Assembly: GCA_937925755.1 (NCBI GenBank)
Contig: CALAMX010000138.1
Coordinates: 1 to 12,375, forward strand
Source of the DNA: an uncultured Burkholderiales bacterium
Lineage (GTDB): Bacteria; Pseudomonadota; Gammaproteobacteria; Burkholderiales; Thiobacillaceae
Length of the DNA: 12,375 bases
Direction of reading: 5' to 3'
How positions within the stretch are numbered: the stretch's first letter is position 1; each line of letters starts with the position of its first letter. The notes under the pieces were generated by a model, which saw only the letters and a list, made by a program, of their open reading frames with translations, was not told the origin of the DNA and did no database searches. Position numbers and translations under genes: made by a program. Shown piece by piece: positions 1-7,244 of this stretch.

Positions 1-646
1 GGCTTAAGACCCCATTGGCACCGATGCGGGGCATGCTGGTGCAGGCGAAATAGGCCTGGGCGTTGTAGATCACCTCGTAGGTGTACTTCAACATCTCGGG
101 GCTCGCGCCGCGGATCTTGCCGTAACCGGTGAGGCTGGGACCTAGGTTGCCGCCAGTGCGGTCGGTGGCGAGCTGGTGGCAGTTGTAGCAGTTGCCACCG
201 GGCTGGCCCGTGCTGTGGTCATCCGGCCGGTGCGCGGTGCGGAAGCCGAAGCCGGACCAGGCAATTTCACGGCCCTTCTTCCAATCGCCCAACTTGATAC
301 CGCCTTCTGGGTACTTGATGGTGGCCATGGCCATCTTGTTGATCCGCTCGGCGGTCTTGTCATCGATATCCTTGCCGGAGCGGGCCACCTCCGAGCAGAT
401 CTTTTGGATCTCGTCCTGCACGAGGCGGTCCTTGCCCGTCTTGCCCTCTTGGGTGGGTTGCGCCAGATCGTAGCTGCCGGAGTGAAACACCATGTACTCG
501 GCCAATTCCACCGGCGACATCTTGGTATAGTCAGGTTTTTGCGAGGCGCCAGCCGGGCTGCCGCCAGTGGCCGTACAGCCGGCGGCGAACAGCATCAGGG
601 AGGCGGTGGCCGTAACCGCGGCCGCGATCAGTGTCTTCTCGAACAT
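1..646 (-). CDS. soxX: SoxX, monoheme c-type cytochrome of thiosulfate oxidation (C-terminus cut by window edge)
   Basis: With SoxA this subunit forms the periplasmic SoxAX complex, which oxidatively attaches thiosulfate to the SoxY swinging-arm cysteine. I read 215 residues from the reverse strand. They contain one haem-binding motif, CYNCH, at about residues 153-157, and a downstream ACTSMPRIG stretch whose Met (about 205) fits the SoxX distal haem ligand. The end of the protein lies beyond position 1. The ATG at 646 has an AGGAG-type ribosome site about 9 bases upstream. An in-frame ATG at 670 has none and is less likely. The N-terminus is a hydrophobic export signal ending in LFAAGC (Cys24), which resembles a lipobox with an imperfect -3 position, so this SoxX may be lipid-anchored. 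The gene follows soxA after 34 bases, so the two are probably co-transcribed in the order soxA-soxX. The family call is confident and the lipoprotein call is inference. Confidence 0.9.
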   Translation of the reverse strand, partial: MFEKTLIAAAVTATASLMLFAAGCTATGGSPAGASQKPDYTKMSPVELAEYMVFHSGSYDLAQPTQEGKTGKDRLVQDEIQKICSEVARSGKDIDDKTAERINKMAMATIKYPEGGIKLGDWKKGREIAWSGFGFRTAHRPDDHSTGQPGGNCYNCHQLATDRTGGNLGPSLTGYGKIRGASPEMLKYTYEVIYNAQAYFACTSMPRIGANGVLS

Positions 647-680
647 AGGTCGTTTCTCCTCGAGGTTCATCGTTGGCAAG

Positions 681-1514
681 TCAGCGCTTCAGATCAGGCA
701 GGATGGCCGGCTGGCCGCGGGCGGCATCCGTCCAGAAGGAGATGAGGGCGAGCATGACATCCGAGTCGGACTTGATGTTCGGGTAGCGCATCTGCCACAG
801 GCACTCGAGCACGCGATGCTGACTGCTGCGCACGGTTTCCTGGCTGGTGCGATAGGCGGGCCAGGAGATGGCCTTGGTCCACTCCTCGGGGATGGTTACA
901 TTGGGCAGGTAGGAGGCGCGGATGCGACCACCGGTCTGTTTGTGGCAGGTAGCGCAGTTGAAGTCCAGCGTGCCGGAACGGCGGTAGAACAGGACTTCGC
1001 CGGCATCGCGGTAGGCCTTTTCCAGGGGGTGGTTCGTGGGCGGGTTCCAAGGCATGCCATTGGACTGGATGGCTATGAAGGTCATCAGCTTGGTGATGTC
1101 CGTGTTGCCATGGCGCTGCTTGATCTGCGGATCGTCGTTGGTGAAGCCCTGTAGGGTCCTCATGCAATGCACCAGACGGGACTCGAGGTCCATCACCCGG
1201 CCGGTGTCCGGGAAATAACGCGGCAGTTCGACGTAGGCGCCCTTGAGTACCCCGGGTCCCTTGCCGAAATCGCATTGTTCCAGCGAGGCGTTCTTGGGAC
1301 CCCGCTTTTGCTTGAACAGGGCCTCACCCTCCTCGGCGACGATGTAGGCCGGGTTGTCCGGCATCATCATGCGGTTCTGCGGGCTTTGCGTCAGGTAGGC
1401 CGATTTGCTCTTGGCGGCCAGCTCGTCGAGGATGTCCTCGGGGGCCTTGGCGCTACTGGCCGTGCTGACCAGTGCCAGGGCGAGGGGTAGCGCATACAGT
1501 GCCTTGTCGATCAT
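681..1514 (-). CDS. soxA: SoxA, monoheme-type L-cysteine S-thiosulfotransferase subunit
   Basis: SoxA is the catalytic cytochrome of the SoxAX complex, which couples thiosulfate to the cysteine of SoxY in the periplasm. The 277-residue product has a short Sec-type signal peptide (about residues 1-22, ending SAKA). It carries a single haem motif, CATCH, at 187-191, and Cys238 in HRVLECLWQMR, which matches the haem-ligating, persulfide-forming cysteine of the family. The N-terminal haem of diheme SoxA proteins is missing. In its place are Cys81 and Cys117, in EQCDFGKGPGV and VHCMRTLQG, matching the disulfide that replaces that haem in the monoheme class known from Allochromatium and Starkeya. 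The start at 1514 has a strong AAAGGAG ribosome site 8-9 bases upstream. soxX follows directly. No soxYZ or soxB is visible in the window. Confidence 0.95.
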   Translation of the reverse strand: MIDKALYALPLALALVSTASSAKAPEDILDELAAKSKSAYLTQSPQNRMMMPDNPAYIVAEEGEALFKQKRGPKNASLEQCDFGKGPGVLKGAYVELPRYFPDTGRVMDLESRLVHCMRTLQGFTNDDPQIKQRHGNTDITKLMTFIAIQSNGMPWNPPTNHPLEKAYRDAGEVLFYRRSGTLDFNCATCHKQTGGRIRASYLPNVTIPEEWTKAISWPAYRTSQETVRSSQHRVLECLWQMRYPNIKSDSDVMLALISFWTDAARGQPAILPDLKR

Positions 1515-1757
1515 GCGTCATCTCCTTTGGTGGGGTTTCATGCAGCGATTCTCGGCCGACCGGCGGCCGTATGCCTGCTTGCAACACGCGCCGTAGGGGC
1601 CGAGGTGCTCGCTTCAGGCAACAGCCGGGTAAGCCTTCGTATCGTATTACAGACCTGCGAGTCCCCGCATAGGTCATGATTACCAAGCGAAGGGAGTCGG
1701 AGTTGCCCACATCCTCCCGGCGCAGACGCGGCACGTGACGAGCGGACTGCCCTGCAC

Positions 1758-1807
1758 CGCGCTGGACGATTCGTCTGGAACCTCGCATCCATGCCGGTTC
1801 CAGCGCG
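1758..1807. repeat. Nested, mutually exclusive inverted repeats upstream of soxA
   Basis: CGCGCTGGA (1758-1766) is the exact reverse complement of TCCAGCGCG (1799-1807). Between them TGGAACC (1776-1782) pairs with GGTTCCA (1796-1802). The two stems share 1799-1802, so they cannot form together. A third short palindrome, GACGA-T-TCGTC, lies at 1765-1775. This could be an operator region, a transcript leader structure or chance in GC-rich DNA. The function is unknown. Confidence 0.4.
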
Positions 1808-1822
1808 TGTCAAGAGCGACTT

Positions 1823-1831
1823 ATATCCACA
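1823..1831 (+). promoter_or_regulatory. Near-match DnaA box
   Basis: ATATCCACA differs from the strong DnaA box TTATCCACA only at its first base. It sits at the left edge of the AT-rich stretch, with the 1987-2021 cluster at the right edge. Confidence 0.3.
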
Positions 1832-1986
1832 GTCATGAGAGCTTAATCAAGATTTCAAACTATCCGCCTGATGCAGCGAGATATTTTCGTAAGCCTATGT
1901 TTTTTATAAGCTTGCCTGCCGCACAAAAAATGACCGATCCGAGCAAAGTGGTTTTGTCTTGCGGGTTTAGCCTTTACACCCGCAGG

Positions 1987-2021
1987 TTGTGCACAAAGTT
2001 ATCCACAGTTTCTGTGGATGG
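1987..2021. promoter_or_regulatory. Cluster of DnaA-box-like sites upstream of argD
   Basis: A perfect DnaA consensus box, TTATCCACA, lies at 1999-2007. TTGTGCACA at 1987-1995 fits TTWTNCACA with one mismatch. On the opposite strand 2013-2021 reads CCATCCACA, with two mismatches. The perfect box and the opposite box face each other as an exact inverted repeat, ATCCACAG (2001-2008) and CTGTGGAT (2012-2019), around TTT. The base matches are seen directly. DnaA binding is inferred. An ordinary repressor palindrome or a leader hairpin for argD are alternatives. Confidence 0.45.
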
Positions 2022-2165
2022 TATGGGATACGTCAGGACAACCCTATCAGAGGGTGAGATACGGGGAGACCTTGCACATGTTTTTCGCGGGAGGGTTAGC
2101 GGGTACACTAAGAACTTTTCCCCCATGTGATGCGGCCAAGCTGCGTCCTGCCGCCAATCAGCCCT

Positions 2166-3350
2166 ATGACGGACTACTTGATGCAGACCTATGCACGCCA
2201 GCCGATCGCCTTCGTGCGCGGCGAGGGCGTGTGGCTCTATGATGCCGCCGGCACGCGCTACCTCGACGCCTTGGCGGGCGTGGCCGTGAACGGTCTCGGC
2301 CACGCCCATCCGCGTCTGGCCGAGGCACTGTGCGCCCAGGCCGGGCGCTTGATCCACACCTCCAACCTCTACCGTATCCCCGAACAGGAGCGGCTGGCCG
2401 AACGCTTGTGTCGGCTCACAGGGCTGGAGCGCGTCTTCTTCTGCAATTCCGGCGCAGAGGCCAACGAGGCTGCCATCAAGATCGCTCGCCTCTACGGTCA
2501 CGATCGCGGCATCGAGAACCCCGCCATCGTGGTCATGGAAAAGAGTTTCCACGGCCGTACCCTGGCCACCCTGTCGGCGACCGGCAACCGCAAGGTGCAG
2601 GCCGGTTTCGAGCCGCTGGTCACCGGTTTCGTGCGGGTACCCTTCGGCGATGCGCAAGCCGTGGCCCGCCTGGCAGAACATCACAACAACATCGTTGCCG
2701 TGCTGGTCGAACCCTATCAGGGCGAGGGCGGCGTCAATGTGCCCCAGACCGGCTACCTCGAACGGCTGCGCCAGATCTGTGACAACAATGGCTGGCTGCT
2801 GATGCTCGACGAGGTGCAAAGCGGCGTGGGGCGCACCGGCAAATGGTTTGCCTTCCAACACACGGACATCCTGCCCGACGTCCTGACCCTGGCCAAGGGT
2901 CTCGGCTCCGGCGTGCCCATCGGTGCCTGTCTGGCGCGCGGTGTCGCGGCCGAGACCTTCACCCCGGGTAAACACGGCTCCACCTTCGGCGGCAACCCAT
3001 TGGCCTGCACGGCGGCGCTGACCACCCTGGAGGTCATCGAGCAAGAGGGTCTGCTGGCGAATGCCGCCGAGGTTGGGGCTTACATCCGCCAGGACTTGGC
3101 TGAGCGCCTGAGTGGGGTTGCTGGCGTGCGCGAGATCCGCGGTCAGGGCCTGATGATCGGCATCGAGCTCGACCGTCCCTGTGGTGAGCTGGTGCAGCAG
3201 GCGCTCGCGCGGCGGCTGCTCATCAACGTCACGGCCGAGAGCGTGGTGCGTCTGCTGCCGCCGCTGATCCTCAGGCGTGAGGAGGCGGCGTTGCTGACTG
3301 CGACCCTGGCCGAGATCATTGGGGTTTTTCTTAAGGGGCGGATGCCATGA
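2166..3350 (+). CDS. argD: Acetylornithine aminotransferase ArgD
   Basis: This cytoplasmic PLP-dependent class III aminotransferase converts N-acetylglutamate-5-semialdehyde and glutamate to N-acetylornithine and 2-oxoglutarate in arginine synthesis. ArgD-type enzymes often also act as succinyldiaminopimelate aminotransferase in lysine synthesis. Seen in the 394-residue product are SGAEANE (95-101, phosphate-binding region), SFHGRTL (127-133), EPYQGEGG (182-189), LDEVQSG with its cofactor-contacting Asp (214-220), the Schiff-base lysine in TLAKGLGSG (Lys244), and GSTFGGNP (271-278). I chose the ATG at 2166 because the protein then begins MTDYLMQTYARQP, in the usual family position. The frame stays open upstream to a GTG at 2127 and an ATG at 2130, and no candidate has a clear ribosome site. 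The stop overlaps the argF start by 4 bases (ATGA), so the two are translationally coupled. Confidence 0.95.
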   Translation: MTDYLMQTYARQPIAFVRGEGVWLYDAAGTRYLDALAGVAVNGLGHAHPRLAEALCAQAGRLIHTSNLYRIPEQERLAERLCRLTGLERVFFCNSGAEANEAAIKIARLYGHDRGIENPAIVVMEKSFHGRTLATLSATGNRKVQAGFEPLVTGFVRVPFGDAQAVARLAEHHNNIVAVLVEPYQGEGGVNVPQTGYLERLRQICDNNGWLLMLDEVQSGVGRTGKWFAFQHTDILPDVLTLAKGLGSGVPIGACLARGVAAETFTPGKHGSTFGGNPLACTAALTTLEVIEQEGLLANAAEVGAYIRQDLAERLSGVAGVREIRGQGLMIGIELDRPCGELVQQALARRLLINVTAESVVRLLPPLILRREEAALLTATLAEIIGVFLKGRMP

Positions 3351-4267
3351 CGCTACGCCACTTCCTCCAGTTCAAGGATTTCAGCCGGGAGGAGTACGAA
3401 TATCTGTTCGCCCGCACCCGCATCATCAAGGAGCGCTTCAAGCGCTATGAACCCTATCACCCCTTGGTGGATCGCACGCTGGCGATGATCTTCGAGAAGA
3501 ATTCGACGCGCACGCGGTTATCCTTCGAGGCCGGCATGCACCAGCTCGGCGGCTCGGCCATCTACCTCAACACGCGCGACACCCAGCTCGGTCGCGGCGA
3601 GCCGGTCGAGGACGCGGCCGAGGTCATCTCGCGGATGGTCGATCTGGTCATGATCCGCACCTTCGAGCAGGAGATCATCGAACGGTTCGCACGCCACTCG
3701 CGCGTGCCGGTAATCAACGGGTTGACCAACGAATACCACCCTTGCCAGATCCTGGCCGACATCTACACCTACATCGAGCACCGCGGCCCCATCCAGGGCA
3801 AGACCGTGGCCTGGATCGGCGACTCCAACAACGTCTGCAACACCTGGCTACAAGCGGCGGAGGTCTTCGACTTCAATGTGCACGTCTCGACGCCGCCGGG
3901 CTATGAGGTCGAGCCGGAGCGCGCAGGCTTGTACGACACCAGCCACTATGAGCAGTTCGCCGACCCCATGGAGGCCTGCCGCAACGCCGACCTGGTCACC
4001 ACCGATGTCTGGACCAGCATGGGCTTCGAGGCTGAGAACGCGGAGCGCTTACGTGCCTTCGCCGACTGGCAGGTCGATGCCGAGATGATGCGCATGGCCA
4101 AGCCCGACGCCCTCTTCATGCACTGCCTGCCGGCCCACCGCGGCGAGGAGGTGGCCGCCGAGGTCATCGACGGCCCGCAAAGCGTCGTCTGGGACGAGGC
4201 GGAAAACCGCCTGCACACGCAGAAGGCGTTGATGGAGTATCTGTTGCTGGGTCGTGTCGACGATTGA
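3347..4267 (+). CDS. argF: Ornithine carbamoyltransferase ArgF
   Basis: It transfers the carbamoyl group from carbamoyl phosphate to ornithine, making citrulline, in the cytoplasm. The 306 residues match the usual anabolic enzyme length. Seen are the carbamoyl-phosphate motif STRTR (53-57), HPCQ (131-134), the ornithine-binding SMG loop in VWTSMG (221-226), and HCLPAHRGEEV with its catalytic Cys (259-269). The HPCQ and HCLP signatures distinguish it from aspartate carbamoyltransferase. The start overlaps argD by 4 bases. No T-rich intrinsic terminator follows. Instead a structured repeat begins 24 bases after the stop. Confidence 0.97.
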   Translation: MTLRHFLQFKDFSREEYEYLFARTRIIKERFKRYEPYHPLVDRTLAMIFEKNSTRTRLSFEAGMHQLGGSAIYLNTRDTQLGRGEPVEDAAEVISRMVDLVMIRTFEQEIIERFARHSRVPVINGLTNEYHPCQILADIYTYIEHRGPIQGKTVAWIGDSNNVCNTWLQAAEVFDFNVHVSTPPGYEVEPERAGLYDTSHYEQFADPMEACRNADLVTTDVWTSMGFEAENAERLRAFADWQVDAEMMRMAKPDALFMHCLPAHRGEEVAAEVIDGPQSVVWDEAENRLHTQKALMEYLLLGRVDD

Positions 4268-4290
4268 TGGCCGAAGGCAAGGTGCGGGCG

Positions 4291-4359
4291 GTTTCGGCGT
4301 AGGCTGACATCGGCGGAGCCGATATCAAGGGCGCGCCAGCGCCCGGCCGAAAGCAAAAC
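4291..4359. repeat. Structured intergenic repeat, copy 1
   Basis: This 69-base unit begins GTTTCGGCGTAGGCTGAC and ends GCCGAAAGCAAAAC. It aligns along its length with 12287-12354, and its first 18 bases match 12358-12375 with one difference. Its ends are inverted repeats (TTTCGGC at 4292-4298 pairs with GCCGAAA at 4346-4352). Inside are one hairpin ATCGGC-GGA-GCCGAT (4309-4323) and a second, GGGCGC-GCCA-GCGCCC (4329-4344). The whole can therefore fold as a three-way junction. It does not resemble a tRNA or any RNA family I know. A REP/MITE-like element is my best guess. Confidence 0.65.
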
Positions 4360-4582
4360 CGACTGCACACCCAAAGGGCGCTGAGAGGTTGCTTTTTGCT
4401 CGGCTGCGTTGACGACCGCTGGTCGCAGCCCAAGCTTGGCTTATTTCGGCTCAGAGGTTGCCGAGCAGCCATTCCACGACTTTGCGGTACCGGACTGCTC
4501 GAACTCAGGGTGAATCCACCACTGTTTTCGCCCATAATACGGCCACCCGAACAGGACGACAGCGAGCAGAGGAGCCCGTCGT
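4360..4582. other. Remainder of the argF to zinc-ribbon gene spacer
   Basis: I see no gene here. Small structures are a direct repeat (CTGAGAGGTTGC at 4381-4392 and CTCAGAGGTTGC at 4450-4461), a bulged hairpin at 4402-4430 (GGCTGC pairing GCAGCC, with inner GACC pairing GGTC), and a longer-range pairing of GCTCGGC (4398-4404) with GCCGAGC (4460-4466). A CATAAT element at 4533-4538 could be a -10 box for the following gene, but I find no matching -35 element. Confidence 0.4.
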
Positions 4583-5380
4583 ATGGAAGAGGCGGCTTAT
4601 CGAGGGAGGCGGACGGTGGCGGAAGGCAGGCGTTGCCCCCATTGCGGCAGCACGGAGGTGCGCAAGTCCAGGCGCAGCATGGGCGGTCTGTTCCACGTGA
4701 CCTATCGCTGCCGTCAGTGCAAGCGGCATTTCAAGGTCCGGACCTACTGGGGCTATGTGCTCCTGACGGTCATACTGATCGGTCTGCTGGTCGCGGGTTA
4801 CCAGGCCGGCTGGTTTGCCGCGTCGGACGCCCAAGATAACGCGTCTGTCGTCGCTGAGACGGCGGCTGAGCTCAGCCCCGCGGATGTGGCACAGGCCGAG
4901 AACGGCGATCCGGCGATGCAATATAAGCTGGGCATGCAATACTGGGCGCGCCTGGACTACCCAAAGGCCTTCCAGTGGCTCAAGGCCGCGGCAGAACGTG
5001 GGCATCCGGAAGCGGTCTACCAGCTTGGCATGGCCTACCTCTATGGTCGTGGCACGGTGCAAAACTATAAATATGCCTATCAGCGCTTCGAACAGGCCGC
5101 GCGCATGAACAACCACGAGGCGCAATACCTGATCGGTATCATGCACCGCGATGGCATGGGTGTACCGGTGAGCCGCGACATGGCCTATGCATGGCTCAAC
5201 ATTGCCGCCTCCAACGGCAATGAGGTTGCGGCGATCGAGCGCGAACGCGTGGCGACCCTCCTGTCGCCGGAGGAGATGGCGCGCGCCCAGGAGATCAGTC
5301 TGCAGACCATGCAGGGCATGGCCGGTGGCGCACTGGTCGCTGCTCCCATAAGCCAGACGCCGTCCACAGCGCAGCCCTGA
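4583..5380 (+). CDS. Zinc-ribbon, single-pass membrane protein with Sel1-like repeats
   Basis: The role is unknown; the architecture is clear. The 265 residues begin with a zinc ribbon (Cys18-x2-Cys21 in CPHCG and Cys43-x2-Cys46 in CRQC) inside a very basic segment. A transmembrane helix follows at about 56-76, then a polar linker rich in Ala and Asp, and about three Sel1-like (TPR-type) repeats at about 109-143, 144-179 and 180-215, recognisable from AMQYKLGMQYW, AVYQLGMAYLYGRG and AQYLIGIMHRDGMG. The positive charge before the helix predicts a cytoplasmic zinc ribbon and periplasmic repeats. Sel1 repeats usually mediate protein contacts. The ATG at 4583 has AGAGGAG about 8 bases upstream. 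It lies between argF and argG, which are enzymes with no known need for it, so its position need not indicate function. Confidence 0.75.
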   Translation: MEEAAYRGRRTVAEGRRCPHCGSTEVRKSRRSMGGLFHVTYRCRQCKRHFKVRTYWGYVLLTVILIGLLVAGYQAGWFAASDAQDNASVVAETAAELSPADVAQAENGDPAMQYKLGMQYWARLDYPKAFQWLKAAAERGHPEAVYQLGMAYLYGRGTVQNYKYAYQRFEQAARMNNHEAQYLIGIMHRDGMGVPVSRDMAYAWLNIAASNGNEVAAIERERVATLLSPEEMARAQEISLQTMQGMAGGALVAAPISQTPSTAQP

Positions 5381-5399
5381 ACGGCAAGCCGCAGCATGC

Positions 5400-5416
5400 A
5401 TCCAAGGTACTTGGAT
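5400..5416. repeat. Perfect inverted repeat after the Sel1-repeat gene
   Basis: ATCCAAG (5400-5406) and CTTGGAT (5410-5416) form a 7-base stem around GTA, starting 20 bases after the stop codon. No T-run follows, so it is not a standard intrinsic terminator. A second exact palindrome, TGGTT-C-AACCA, lies at 5418-5428 and could be an operator for the downstream DUF2283-argG genes. Both functions are speculative. Confidence 0.35.
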
Positions 5417-5508
5417 CTGGTTCAACCATACCGCCTTCGGGTAGGGGAAATCCGCGGTGGCTATTGTTAGAATGCGATGTCTTGCGCCACCGCCGATCAG
5501 CATCCACC

Positions 5509-5736
5509 ATGAATCTCGCCTACTTCAAGGACACCGATTCCCTCTATTTGGAGCTCGTTCCGGAAAACCCTTCCCATGCCTGGGAGGCGCAGCCCGGGGT
5601 GGTGATCAACCTCTCCGATGACGGCCGTGTGGTCGGTATCGAGATCGAACACGCCTCGCAGATGACGGATCTGCGAGCCCTGCGCGTGGGCAATTTCCCC
5701 GGCGACGTGGTCACCGTCGATGGCAGCACGCACTGA
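5509..5736 (+). CDS. Small DUF2283 family protein
   Basis: The 75-residue product, beginning MNLAYFKDTDSLYLEL and containing VVINLSDDGRVVGIEIEHAS, has the typical layout of DUF2283. These are short, soluble proteins of unknown function, predicted to be mostly beta strand. I chose the ATG at 5509 because the family starts directly before the Y-x-K/D-x-D-SLY motif. The frame extends upstream to a TTG at 5464, but those 15 residues look unrelated to the family. The ribosome site is weak. A TAGAAT element at 5468-5473 could serve as a -10 box. The stop is 9 bases before argG, so the two are probably co-transcribed. Confidence 0.8.
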   Translation: MNLAYFKDTDSLYLELVPENPSHAWEAQPGVVINLSDDGRVVGIEIEHASQMTDLRALRVGNFPGDVVTVDGSTH

Positions 5737-5745
5737 GGGTAGACC

Positions 5746-6980
<1,235 letters not shown>

Positions 6981-6984
<4 letters not shown>

Positions 6985-7205
6985 ACCACCCGACCCTGTT
7001 TGGTTATACCGAGGCGCAGCTCGCCGATCTCGGCATGAACTACGGCATTCCGCTGCTCATCCTGTTCATGCTCTTCATCATCGGCCACTTGGCCTGGCGA
7101 TCCAAGGCCGGCAAGTACGGCGCCGCCGTGCTCTACTTCGTCCTGGCCCTGGGTATGGTCGGGTTCGTCAGCAAGATGGTGCTGCAACGCGTCCTGGTGG
7201 TCTGA
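6981..7205 (+). CDS. Small two-helix membrane protein, DUF2788-like
   Basis: This 74-residue protein has two predicted transmembrane helices (about 22-38 and 47-64) joined by a short basic loop, RSKAGKYG. The arrangement and the hydrophobic GxVGFVSK stretch recall DUF2788 proteins of gammaproteobacteria, whose function is unknown. It starts within the argG stop (ATGA overlap), with AGAGGAGA about 10 bases upstream, so it is translationally coupled to argG. The family name is a recollection of pattern and is less certain than the reality of the gene. Confidence 0.75.
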
Positions 7206-7244
7206 ACGCAAGCTCCTTCATTGCTTCGTCACACGGCTTGCTCC

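Larger units (their letters stand above)
1515..2165. other. Long non-coding region between soxA and argD
   Basis: The region is about 650 bases long, between the soxA start (minus strand) and the argD start (plus strand), so it must hold both promoters. I see no convincing gene. The open frames across it have no recognisable motifs and poor ribosome sites. The part from 1820 to 2010 is clearly richer in A+T than the rest of the window and contains T-runs and A-runs near 1900 and 1925. Inverted repeats lie at 1758-1807 and DnaA-box-like sequences at 1823-1831 and 1987-2021, and both are listed separately. I could not find a promoter with well-spaced -35 and -10 elements for either gene. Confidence 0.6.

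Noticed and set aside
567..1154. Plus-strand open frame over the soxX-soxA junction
   Set aside because: It is antisense to two well-supported sox genes, with no family match or ribosome site.
1987..2021. Calling this a chromosomal replication origin
   Set aside because: There are only one perfect and a few weak boxes, and no dnaA, dnaN, gidA or parAB nearby. It is kept as a finding and not as an origin.
1735..2130. Open frame of 131 codons in the sox-argD spacer (plus strand)
   Set aside because: It has no recognisable domain and no ribosome site, it spans AT-rich non-coding sequence and DnaA-like boxes, and it runs into the argD start region.
1974..3044. Long minus-strand open frame of 356 codons across argD
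   Set aside because: It lies almost entirely antisense to argD, whose frame has every family motif. Long antisense frames are expected in GC-rich genes.
4291..4359. tRNA or known riboswitch in the argF spacer
   Set aside because: There is no anticodon arm, T-loop motif or CCA-type acceptor, and no riboswitch core I recognise. The second copy after yjbQ argues for a repeat family.
5400..5416. Intrinsic terminator after the Sel1-repeat gene
   Set aside because: The 7-base stem is not followed by a T-run, so it is listed only as an inverted repeat.
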